NCBI GenBank assembly: GCA_028554645.1
Contig: JAQOOI010000074.1
Location: forward strand, 806,001-870,000
DNA length: 64,000 nucleotides
From: Omphalotus guepiniiformis
Lineage: Eukaryota > Basidiomycota > Agaricomycetes > Agaricales > Omphalotaceae
Direction: 5' to 3'
Numbering within the stretch: the stretch's first letter is position 1; the number at the start of each line of letters is the position of its first letter. The position numbers and the translations under genes are program-made. Of the stretch, positions 10,826 through 19,887 are shown in pieces. The notes beneath the pieces were generated by a model that was given only the letters and a program-made list of their open reading frames with translations, searched no databases and had not been told where the DNA came from.

Positions 10826-12941
10826 TTATAAAATATACCGGAAGCCCTTCTCCTTTCCATTCTCCAACTCTTTCTCTTCCAACTGCTTATTAAGAGCAGC
10901 TAAGTGCCATCTGAAAAGCACACACACGACAATGGCTAGGCCAGACGTAGCGATACAGATCTAATGAATACACGACATATTTAATTAGAGCCAGGGGAAC
11001 AAGACTCGAAAAACTCACGGCATAAGAGTTACGGTATGTTGGGCCCCATTCTGAAGACCAGACGTAGCTAGTAGGAAACTCAGGTTTTCGCATTGGCTAA
11101 AAAAAAACAACAAACAACTCACGAGCCAGCAATGTTACCGAGCTGTGAGAACGCGTTGATAGTGGCAATAGCAACAGCACGTTTACTTGGCGGTCGAGGG
11201 AAGCAGGAGGGGATCCAGGCATATCTTATCAAGAACGGTGAGACATTATCAACAACCTGGTGTGATCACTCACAATACAATGAAGCCGCAATATCCCAAA
11301 GCCATTAGGAAGAGAGCGACATAGCGGGCAGCGGTCTTTTCCGTGGCAATGGCAATGATGAATCCAATGATCCCCACAAAGAAGGGAATGATGGTGTGGA
11401 AGCATCGCTCCTGGACTTTATCAGAATGACGAGTCCAAGCGAAAGCCACAATTGCACACAGAATCCAAGGAGGGGCACACAGTAATAACGTTACTGTGTC
11501 TGAATAGCCCAGTGTCTTAGTGAGAGTTGGGAAATACGCATTGAAGGAGAGTGCAACAACTTGAGAAGTCAATCCAAGAGTCAGCAGCCACAATTTTCCA
11601 TCACCAACAGCCATGAAGAGACCGCGAACCATGCCTCCGTCTTCAGTCTCATCTTGATCTCCAACACCGGCGTCTTCTTCCATACGACGCATAGCGAGTT
11701 TGCGCTCCAGAGGGGAGAGGGACATCGTCGTTGCGGGGAAGTCGGGAAGTACAACAGCTGCTACCAATGCGAAGAATACCGTCAGTGCCCCTTCGATATA
11801 GAACAGCCATCTGAATGGAAATTGTCATTCGCGTACAGTGTGAGCTAAGTGGTTGAACGTACCTCCAGGCCGCATGTCCCAGTTTTCCGTCCATACCGCT
11901 CAGAATTCCGGACGCAATGAGAGAGCCAAAACCATTGCTGATAATGTTTCCGCAAGTGAGAATAGCCGTCCTAAGACCAATCTCATCCTTTTTGTACTAA
12001 TAACATATACGGTTAGGAGACACAGAGGTTTTAAAAAGAGGAAGATGAACACAAACCCATTTGGAAAGCAGAAACTAGAAGTGAAGCCGTATTTGAAACT
12101 TGAAGACTGATAGCTAGACGCGAACTACTCACCAATGATCCAGGGTAGAAGGCAGCTTCAACAAACTGCGATAAATTAGCACCGTGATTTAGGTAGACAG
12201 TGAGCTTAGATCGTACCCCAAGGAAGAAACGGGTCAGCAATGCTCCGACAAAGTTCTGAGTGATGCCTATCATGAGCAAGGATAAGCATTTCCCTCAAAC
12301 AGCCCGGGAGATTTACAGACCTGTGAGGATTGAAATAGTACCTTGAAACAGACGCGTGTTAGTCAGTAAGACCTTTGACACGGAAATAGTACCCCAGATA
12401 ATCATGCAAAACGGAAGATATAAGGAGGGCTTCCCAATCCAATTCAGCAGCATGTTTCTGAGTTTCACCAGCTCAGTATCGAAACAGACTGATTAGAGAG
12501 TCTCACTTACGAGGGGATTTGCATGAGGATGTATCCGACATAAAGTATGGACAGTAGCGTCGGAAATTGCTGCCCTTGCAAGTGTAGATCCGTCTCCAAT
12601 CCTCGAATTCGAGCAGCACTATGTTTTTCTAGTTAGTATTTGCACTGAACGATGAGGCTGAGAACTGAACCTGGCATTATTGCGATCAATCTTATCGAAA
12701 GATTCAGTACCAGAAGACGATCGCGTAAAGCGTGAAGAGCACGAACGTAGTTCAAGATATAGATGATGACCAGAATCGACATCCTAAGATCAATCTTGCG
12801 CAGGAGCTTCTTCTCCAGCTTTTTCCGCTCCTCCGTTCCCCCGAACTCAGCATCGGGATCCCCAGTTGGCACACCATCAAAAACGGAGCCTTGCTTCTCG
12901 TTGTCAGAACGAATTGAGGAGGTATGAACTTTAGCAGACAT
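10826..12941 (-). CDS. MFS permease, allantoate/Dal5-like anion:cation symporter
   Basis: Multi-exon 12-TM major facilitator of the anion:cation symporter (Dal5/allantoate permease) type, expected in the plasma membrane importing organic anions such as allantoate, ureidosuccinate or vitamin-like acids. The cytosolic N-terminus runs from the ATG at 12941 (MSAKVHTSS) to KKLLRKIDLRMS, then the first TM containing ILNYV. Later exons give FVEAAFYPGSLFLLSKWY with KDEIGLRTA, the conserved cytosolic loop of this family, then WRWLFYIEGALTV and a Glu-rich central loop. The C-terminal cytosolic tail (RWHLAALNKQLEE) ends at 10826. At least seven introns. The exact substrate cannot be read from sequence. 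Confidence 0.82.
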
Positions 12942-13434
12942 ATTGACCGCTTGAGATGGTGGGGATGGTGGGGAGTGGGGGTGGAGGTGGGGATGGGCGA
13001 ATTTATCCGGCCCTACTTACAGCATATATGCGCACGCGGCACGACGAGCGTTAACGTTAGCACCGGACCTCAAAACAAAATTCAAAGATGAACCGTTAAT
13101 CGCGGGCCGTGGCAGCCGTACAATTGCCGTTTCTATTCCTGTTGTAGAGATCTGTCTGCTGATTGTCCAGAACTTTATGCATTCCTTCCAACAATTTAGG
13201 CCAGCACAAATACAATTCGAAGGGATTATCTTGTAACAAGGGAGCGTATTCCAAGTGGAGGAAAACCTGAAGATTCTGCATGAGTCGGAGAAACTATGGG
13301 TAATGTATTTTGTAAGCACCGATATTCCGGCTGAATGAACAGCAAATTGAAATGCACAGTGAATATCATAAACTTTGAGTTATCCTACAGTTACTGCATA
13401 AGAAAAGAGTCGAGAAAGAATTGAGTGCTTTGCT
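12942..13434. other. Intergenic interval between MFS promoter and hydrolase 3' end
   Basis: About 490 bp upstream of the MFS gene and downstream of the minus-strand hydrolase. A G-rich purine run (GGTGGGGATGGTGGGGAGTG, about 12957-12976) lies directly upstream of the MFS start. No convincing coding frame or RNA gene is seen. Confidence 0.5.
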
Positions 13435-14280
13435 TCACCTCAATAGCCCAATTTGACGAGCCAGCCATTCCTCCACTGCTGGAAGACACTTCAGTCCATC
13501 GTGTGCAACGCCCGGCACCACGCTTAGCTCTGAGGAAATTCCAATCTTTTCCCAGTCTGCTTTCAGCCTCTGAATACGCCCCACTCGCGTCCCTGCATCA
13601 AGCTCTATTCTGTTCGAGCTCTTGACGCTCGCTAGTTGGGAAGTATCCGTATCTTCCTCCCCGACAACAAATTGGACCGGTATACGCGACAGGCATTCAA
13701 AGTCAGGCATCGGAACACCAAAGAGCGCAGTGATATTCGCCAGACCATCCGGCCAAAGAGTTTGTATGTCTGGAGGTGTGATTCGACCCGGCGCACCTAT
13801 CGAGACAGCCGCCAGCCGGTCTGGGTATAGATATGCAAATCGATGAGCGAATTGCCCACCGCCGCTAAAACCGTGCAGGATAAATTTATCCACGCGGATC
13901 CTCCATATACGAGCGGCCTGCTCGAGCATAGACAGAAGCACATTGTCAAACCGTATATCCTTATACAATATAGTTTTGTAGTTGTGAATATCTTCAGGGT
14001 CCACAATGCCTGCGGGAAACAACGGGCAAAGGACAACACAGTTCTGCCTATCGCAGAACTTTTTTAGACCATCCAGGTATTTGCCTGTCTGACGGCGAGT
14101 GCCATGTATGATTACTACGAGAGGAAGTTCTGGGCCATTGAATTTGTGGCCCTTAGGAACGTATAGGCAGAACGAGAATCTCTGGTCGAAAGTAGATGCA
14201 AAGAATGGAGTCTTTCCTGTTAGCATGCGTGTGTGAGGGTGACCAGCTGGAAGAGACCTCAAGTTTTCAATGAGAGACAT
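13435..14280 (-). CDS. Intronless alpha/beta hydrolase
   Basis: Single-exon 281-residue alpha/beta hydrolase. Visible landmarks are PLVVIIHGTRR with the oxyanion-region HG at residues 59-60, the nucleophile elbow GFSGGG at 137-142 (Ser139), and a late VPGVAHDG supplying the likely catalytic His; an Asp in the GEEDT region is the probable acid. The layout resembles feruloyl-esterase/PHB-depolymerase-like serine hydrolases acting on small esters, but no secretion signal is apparent, so a cytosolic enzyme is likelier. The substrate is unknown. It has no introns, unlike most genes here, and is followed by two more genes with uninterrupted coding regions. Three tandem GATA-type sites lie just upstream. 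Confidence 0.8.
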   Translation of the reverse strand: MSLIENLRSLPAGHPHTRMLTGKTPFFASTFDQRFSFCLYVPKGHKFNGPELPLVVIIHGTRRQTGKYLDGLKKFCDRQNCVVLCPLFPAGIVDPEDIHNYKTILYKDIRFDNVLLSMLEQAARIWRIRVDKFILHGFSGGGQFAHRFAYLYPDRLAAVSIGAPGRITPPDIQTLWPDGLANITALFGVPMPDFECLSRIPVQFVVGEEDTDTSQLASVKSSNRIELDAGTRVGRIQRLKADWEKIGISSELSVVPGVAHDGLKCLPAVEEWLARQIGLLR

Positions 14281-14328
14281 TTGTTGGACAATGCTCGACC
14301 AGACGAAGTGAAGGAGTGACGAAGGATG

Positions 14329-14344
14329 CTTATCTTATCTTATC
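14329..14344 (-). promoter_or_regulatory. Three tandem GATA-factor sites
   Basis: The minus strand reads GATAAG three times in immediate tandem, 49-64 nt upstream of the hydrolase start codon. GATAAG is the consensus for fungal GATA zinc-finger regulators such as the AreA/Nit2 nitrogen regulators. Function is inferred from the motif only. Confidence 0.45.
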
Positions 14345-14719
14345 TCGGACTCAGATATTCGGCGCCGGAAGAAAATTGTCAATCAAGCTCTTCAACTTTT
14401 TCTTCACTACTATCACTTATTGGGATTCTGCACGAGGTCTAAATCGATTCAGTCCCAGTCATTGGACTGAGTATCTCACCAACACCTGAAAAATGCAAAA
14501 ATACAAAATAGCTTTTGGTCCAACTTAAACTCATAGAGTCAAGGAACGACCTCGGAGTATGGGACAGCAGTTGAATGGCACTGCTCAAGCACTCTATCCA
14601 TATTGGTATCTTCACGAGGTCTAGTCTTAGACCAAATTAAAAGGGATCACAGCGTCTATACTTTGCCACTTATCATAATCGATATATGGGATGACAGGGT
14701 ATATGATCACCTTGCCACA

Positions 14720-14843
14720 TATATAGCTTCCAGACGGGAGGGGCTCCCACCGTGGTATACCTACTGTTTATTGACCATCTCCTTGCATCGAGGTGAGTTA
14801 TGTTCATAAGATCGACGAATCACTCATCTCATTCCGTATTCAG
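14720..14843 (+). promoter_or_regulatory. Core promoter and 5'UTR intron of the HET gene
   Basis: A TATATAG box lies at 14720-14726. Downstream, a strong donor (GAG|GTGAGT, intron from 14793) and acceptor (ATTCAG ending 14843) delimit a 51-nt intron wholly inside the leader, 15 nt before the HET start codon. So the HET coding sequence is uninterrupted but its transcript probably is spliced. Confidence 0.45.
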
Positions 14844-14858
14844 TTCTAAACGAGAAGA

Positions 14859-16859
14859 ATGCGCCTCCTAGATTCGAGTACCATCACGCTCAAAGAGTTC
14901 GCGGCGGACAACATACCACTGTATGCAATTCTCTCTCATACATGGGGAGCGGGAGAAGTTTCGTATCAAGATATACAGGACCCGACGGGCAGAGCGAAGC
15001 AGATGGAGGGATACAACAAGATTCAGAATGCTTGCGCTCTTGCTCGCAAATCCGGTTACCAATACGTCTGGGTCGACACCTGCTGTATCAATAAAGAGAG
15101 TAGCGCTGAGCTCTCCGAAGCTATCAACTCGATGTATCAGTATTATCGGAATGCAGAAGTATGTTACGGGTACTTGGTCGATGTACCGAGCGACGAAGAT
15201 CCGAGTGCGAAAGTCTCGGCCTTCAGAAAGAGTAGATGGTTCACGAGGGGATGGACGCTGCAGGAATTACTGGCGCCGCTGACCTTCATCTTCTTCGCCC
15301 AGGACTGGGTGGAGATAGGGACGAAGTCGAGCCTACGAGAAGCCATCTCCGACGTGACTGGGATAGACTCACGGGTTCTATTAGTGAATCATGCCGGGGA
15401 GATCAGTATAGCAAAGCGCATGTCTTGGGCTGCAAAGAGACAGACGACGAGGGTGGAGGATCTTGCTTACTGCTTGATGGGCTTATTTGGGATCAATATG
15501 CCGACCCTGTATGGCGAAGGGGCCAACGCTTTCATTAGGCTTCAGCAGGAGATCATAAAATCCTCTGACGATCAGTCGATATTCGCCTGGAAGGCAACCA
15601 GCCCAGACGCTCAGAGTCGGGGTCCACTAGCAAGGTCTCCATCCGAGTTCATTGATTCTGGCGACATCTGTATACTCGATTCTGACCAGAAATCGCCCTA
15701 TTCGATGACCAACAACGGTTTGCAGATACGAGTGCCACTTGTGCCGGTACCCGGTCAAGCTTTTATGATGGCGGTTCTCAATTGTCGAGACGAGTCCGGG
15801 AACGAAGCACTTGGGATATTCCTTCAGCAGGAAAAAGGGCAGCAGTATACGCGAGTTCGACCCGACCTTGTTCGGATTTTGCCGAAGGCTGCCATGTCTT
15901 CGAGTGAACGGGTGGAAGTTTTCATCAAGGAGAGAGATCCATCCAGATTCGACGTTTCGCAATGGATGCGTCCGTATACTAACTACGTATTCACTGTTCG
16001 CAAACTTCCCTCTGATTATGGCTTCTCCATCGTGGGCAGACATCCTCTGGAATATCGGGACAATCCCAAGGAGTACTGGGATTGTCTCCGTCTTCACATG
16101 TCATCTAGCGGAACGTCAGGAGCTTTGATGTTCCATAACAGCACTAGCGGGGAAGTGTTCGCAGTGGTTCTAGGCGTCCATAACTATTCGGTTTGGTCAG
16201 ACGTTGTCACCGACATTGAAGGTAGAACCGCGAAGGAAATTAGGGATTCGTACTACAAAGATGGTGTATCGGGGACAACCCTATGGCACAACCTCGACAG
16301 AGTCATGAAGCCTCTGAATGGTGGACGTTTTGTGTCTGTGGCAGTGCGGAAGGTGCAGGCTTCAAGTCAAAGCCAGTATGTCGTAGACATCGAAATAACC
16401 AGGAACAACTTTAGAGGGGTAGAGAAGAAAAAGGAACCGCGTCCGGCATACACGTACTTGGTGAAGAGCACGATAGCACCTGGGACAGGCTTCGGTTTAT
16501 CAGAATACTACCCTCCTGAATTCTGGCGGAAAGAGGGAGAAAATATACGTTTCTCTTTGGGTGGTAGCGGTACTTCCGGCATTCTCATATTCCAGAATGC
16601 GAATACGAGGGAGAAATTCGCAGTCATGTTGGGTATTCACAATTATGCCCCATGGATGGACCTTGTCACCAATTTTGGGAACGAAAGCGCACAAAGTATC
16701 AGAGATTCCTACTATAGAGACGGGGGGAGAGGTGCAAAGCTCTGGGACCACTTACTATCGGTATCGGCGAACCTTCGTAATGGGCGTAAGGTCAATGCCA
16801 CCACCTATACGAGGAGCTACCTAGGCGAAATCGAACGCACAGAGATCATTGTGCAATAG
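14859..16859 (+). CDS. HET-domain protein with tandemly duplicated C-terminal module
   Basis: Intronless coding sequence of 666 residues. Residues 20-145 form a HET (heterokaryon incompatibility) domain: LYAILSHTWG near residue 21, GYQYVWVDTCCINK at 66-79, SRWFTRGWTLQELLAP at 125-140, and later LAYCLMGLFGINMPTLYGEG. HET domains are TIR-like cell-death effector modules used in fungal allorecognition. Residues about 375-512 and 532-666 are two copies of a beta-rich-looking module. They share SSGTSGALMF / GSGTSGILIF, VVLGVHNY / VMLGIHNY and IRDSYYKDG / IRDSYYRDG. I do not recognise this module. The gene ends 123 bp from a convergent intronless membrane-protein gene. Confidence 0.92.
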   Translation: MRLLDSSTITLKEFAADNIPLYAILSHTWGAGEVSYQDIQDPTGRAKQMEGYNKIQNACALARKSGYQYVWVDTCCINKESSAELSEAINSMYQYYRNAEVCYGYLVDVPSDEDPSAKVSAFRKSRWFTRGWTLQELLAPLTFIFFAQDWVEIGTKSSLREAISDVTGIDSRVLLVNHAGEISIAKRMSWAAKRQTTRVEDLAYCLMGLFGINMPTLYGEGANAFIRLQQEIIKSSDDQSIFAWKATSPDAQSRGPLARSPSEFIDSGDICILDSDQKSPYSMTNNGLQIRVPLVPVPGQAFMMAVLNCRDESGNEALGIFLQQEKGQQYTRVRPDLVRILPKAAMSSSERVEVFIKERDPSRFDVSQWMRPYTNYVFTVRKLPSDYGFSIVGRHPLEYRDNPKEYWDCLRLHMSSSGTSGALMFHNSTSGEVFAVVLGVHNYSVWSDVVTDIEGRTAKEIRDSYYKDGVSGTTLWHNLDRVMKPLNGGRFVSVAVRKVQASSQSQYVVDIEITRNNFRGVEKKKEPRPAYTYLVKSTIAPGTGFGLSEYYPPEFWRKEGENIRFSLGGSGTSGILIFQNANTREKFAVMLGIHNYAPWMDLVTNFGNESAQSIRDSYYRDGGRGAKLWDHLLSVSANLRNGRKVNATTYTRSYLGEIERTEIIVQ

Positions 16860-16982
16860 GATGGGGATCATGAAATCAGGAATAGTTGGCACATCCACAT
16901 CCATTTACAGGTCTACAATACAAGTGATATTTAGCTACATCTGACCGGCATATATACAAACCAAATACATCACAGGACCCTT

Positions 16983-18314
16983 TCAAACTTCTGACCAGTT
17001 GCTCGGCCATTCAGAGTTTGAACGTTGAGAGACCCGCCATACACAATAGCCCCGGTATGCTTCGTTTGCGTCACTACACAAGGTCCTCATCAACTCCCCA
17101 TCATTGCCTCTCACATCCTGCGGCACCTCGCAATGAAACTGCTTTTCAGACATATTGGCAGAGCCCTGGATCTGGCTAGACACCTGAGTCTTGAACGCTT
17201 CCCAGACTTCTGTGTCATTTGGAAGCAGACGATCAAGTATCTTCCTCGGATCTGCGGGGTTGAGGACAAGCACGACGAATACTGACATGGATGTCCGGGT
17301 CCCGAGCCTATACCTCGCTACTGATGTCCCGTTCAGATTCAGCAAGTCTTCGCTGAATAAGATACTAGACTGCAAGTGTTCGCGATCAAAAGATGAAAGG
17401 TAGGAGTTGTAGACCCAGGCCACAGCGAGGGAGGCCAGGAACATGAGTTGTCCAAACAAATGAGACTGAGGAGTCAATAGAAGCTGCAATATGAATTGGG
17501 TTGTTAACAGCAACGAGCAAACGCCAACATCGTCATGATTTGCTTTGCTGATCTCTGGAAATTCCAGCACAAATGACCCTCTGGTCACTAAATTGACGGA
17601 GTTCTCCTCTCCTAGTAGTACCAGTACTTTGTTACTGCCCGTCAAGAACCCGTCGCCTCTCGGTGCTCCAGGTGCAGCACTGATATGTTTGACCGTAAGT
17701 TTCCCCGAGCCAACAGTGAAGCATGATATGCCATTAGCCAAGATTCCCCACAGGATCATTGTAAAGGCGGGCCATTCATCGTAAAAGGCACAGAGTACGC
17801 AAGTACCTATGCTGGATGCGATAGGAACGAGAGCAAGTAACACCAGAAAAATGCTGCGTATTGCCACAGGTTCTGACGTTTTTTGGGGAAGTGATAGCTT
17901 CGCTATCGTCACTTCTATTGGCACCGTCTCCCTCCCTTCAACCGGCGTGACCTTGGGAGCAACATCGCCACAGCATCCCATGAGTAGATGTGCAAGATAT
18001 CCTGTCTCCTTCAACACAGTTCCAGAGTGAGCCGCAACATACTCAGGCCCCTTCTTCCCTCCCAGCTCAAAGAGCTCTATCGGATTGGCCTTGGCGCCAG
18101 GATAGAGTCCCCTCCAGAGCTTAGATTTGGCTAACTTCCCATAGTGTCTGGCTACAGTGTAGCTTCCGGGAGAGTTATACCACCCTAACCACTTCCTTCC
18201 GCTATAGATGTGTACCGTAGCCATCGCAGAAACAGCTTCCTCTCCTCCGAAGAAGCCTGCGACGCCCGAGGTGTCCAATGTGAATGAGCTATTTCGCAAA
18301 GGCGCTTGCGGCAT
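16983..18314 (-). CDS. Intronless four-TM membrane protein, function unknown
   Basis: Single-exon 443-residue protein I cannot assign. The first 150 residues are soluble and Gly/Ala-rich (YSGRKWLGWYNSPGS). Hydrophobic segments at about 153-177, 184-202, 264-281 and 286-306 look like transmembrane helices in two hairpins, separated by a 60-residue soluble stretch. The C-terminal 120 residues are soluble, with RILDRLLPNDTEVW-like amphipathic content. There is no cleavable signal peptide. The gene is tail-to-tail with the HET gene. Agaricomycete genomes carry many such orphan membrane proteins; any link to HET is only positional. Confidence 0.7.
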   Translation of the reverse strand: MPQAPLRNSSFTLDTSGVAGFFGGEEAVSAMATVHIYSGRKWLGWYNSPGSYTVARHYGKLAKSKLWRGLYPGAKANPIELFELGGKKGPEYVAAHSGTVLKETGYLAHLLMGCCGDVAPKVTPVEGRETVPIEVTIAKLSLPQKTSEPVAIRSIFLVLLALVPIASSIGTCVLCAFYDEWPAFTMILWGILANGISCFTVGSGKLTVKHISAAPGAPRGDGFLTGSNKVLVLLGEENSVNLVTRGSFVLEFPEISKANHDDVGVCSLLLTTQFILQLLLTPQSHLFGQLMFLASLAVAWVYNSYLSSFDREHLQSSILFSEDLLNLNGTSVARYRLGTRTSMSVFVVLVLNPADPRKILDRLLPNDTEVWEAFKTQVSSQIQGSANMSEKQFHCEVPQDVRGNDGELMRTLCSDANEAYRGYCVWRVSQRSNSEWPSNWSEV

Positions 18315-18814
18315 TTTGGCTGAGTAACGATAGACTAGACCTAATCAAAGAGAGTCTGAACAAGTTATAGGGCGAGGATGGTAGCAAGAGAAGACGCACA
18401 ATGCGTTCTCCGCGAATCATAGAGATTTTGATCATGAGAAATGAAAGAGTCGACGAGCAGTGGTGAGGGACGAATATATACCTTCCAAGACAACTATCAA
18501 AAATCAATATAAATTAGACGCCCACTACCCCATGTCAATCGCTTGTTTTTGACATTACAGGCTCGAACCTTCCGTTTCGAGCTTGCTTGGTGTATTGAAG
18601 CTAGGGAACGTCGCGCTTGAGGAAAGGAAGAAGTTCACGTGCTTGGTTCAATCATGACAGAGCCTCGAGCTTGAGCTTGAGGCCTTGAGGTCCCACGGTA
18701 CTCCGTATTCTTTCAGATTCACCTCCTCCGATTCCCTCAAATCGTCCAACAGTGGCAGGCGAAGCATGCATGTATTATGTAGATGAAGATCCGATATGAC
18801 CAGAAAGAGTCTCC
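18315..18814. other. Intergenic interval with a 7-bp hairpin
   Basis: Promoter side of the membrane-protein gene and 3' flank of the HIT-like gene. GCTCGAA at 18561-18567 pairs with TTCGAGC at 18576-18582 around an 8-nt loop. Nearby, CTTGAG-like words recur between 18580 and 18690. No coding frame is supported. Confidence 0.4.
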
Positions 18815-19887
18815 TCATCTCGCACCCACATTCTGTGGTGCTTTCTCCTGCTGTATGACTTCAATTACGGCTTGCGCGGGAATGGTCTTCCAATCGTGAG
18901 CGAACGTACTGTATCGACGAAATTCGGGAGGTGCAGAAAGGACGTGCATATGAAGGTGCCCAACGCTGGCATCTGGCATCGCATGGAAGCCAAAAACAAA
19001 GTCTGCGGCTGTCAAACTCTTCAGCATCACAGAGAAGTCATTTGTGGTTATCTGAATATCTCTCATGACAGCTTCGAAGGCGTGTATTCGCGCAGGTGCT
19101 GTTTCTGCATTTTGCCGCAGGCTCTTGATGACGTCCTTTGCGCGCTCGTCGATCGCAAACTGTATTCTAGCGTTGCATTTCTGAACAGCATCGGGCCTTG
19201 ACCAAAAGTCCCGAAAGTGCTGGATCATTTCTTCGATAATGGCTGTATCCTCCAAGGAAACGACATTATAAACTATCGTGTGACGTGATCAATAGAAATC
19301 GTGCGATGTACAACCAGTTGACATGCCTTTGTGTATAGGAATGACCATGAAATGAAAGTACGACATTCCTGCGGAAGACGTCCTGTCTTTATGGTCAGGA
19401 TCCCATTCCGCTGAATACTGGCGTACATCATGGCTGGATCGATTTCCGATGATCAAGGAATGGTTGGTAGAAGACAAAATGTGCTCTGCAGGGTGGTGTT
19501 TTTCATAATCCTATAAAAATTAAGCCACGCGATCGTTTCAGTGTCAATGAAGAAGAATACGCACAGTGAAGAAGGTATCGGATCTTCCATAAGGTACCCC
19601 TCCAGAAGCGTTTTGAACCAGCTGCTCAGGAATGAGGCCCTTGCTGAAAAAACTCGATGATCAGCATGGACTCATTGCCTTTGCGTGCTCTACAACCTAG
19701 CAAAGAATGAAATGCAGACGTACAGTTCAGTATATTTGTGTGAGTGATCACCGCGCTTATATGCGTCTAGGTCAATTTGAGCCTTGGAATTAGCCTTGAA
19801 AGCTGCCCGGCGTTGTCGAAGTAGGTTCTGGCACTGAGAATAATGAGGCTCTCTTGTGAGCAACTCAAGGGAGGGTATTGATGTCAT
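18815..19887 (-). CDS. HIT-like (histidine triad) protein
   Basis: Four exons. The start MTSIPSLELLTREPHY is at 19887; splicing then gives KGLIPEQLVQNASGGVPYGR, an exon with HILSSTNHSLIIGNR and FHFMVIPIHKGMST, and a long last exon that begins near VYNVVSLEDTA. Near the C-terminus, GHLHMHVLS supplies the H-x-H-x-H core of the histidine triad, which binds and cleaves nucleotide phosphoesters. SYFHFMVIPIHK is the usual upstream strand. The fold suggests a nucleotide hydrolase or transferase related to HINT/aprataxin/DcpS; the exact substrate is unclear. The introns at about 19699-19728 and 19273-19314 were chosen because they restore frame. Confidence 0.75.

Noticed and set aside
14603..14809. 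68-codon ORF before the HET gene
   Set aside because: It overlaps the TATA box and 5'UTR intron and has no recognisable content.
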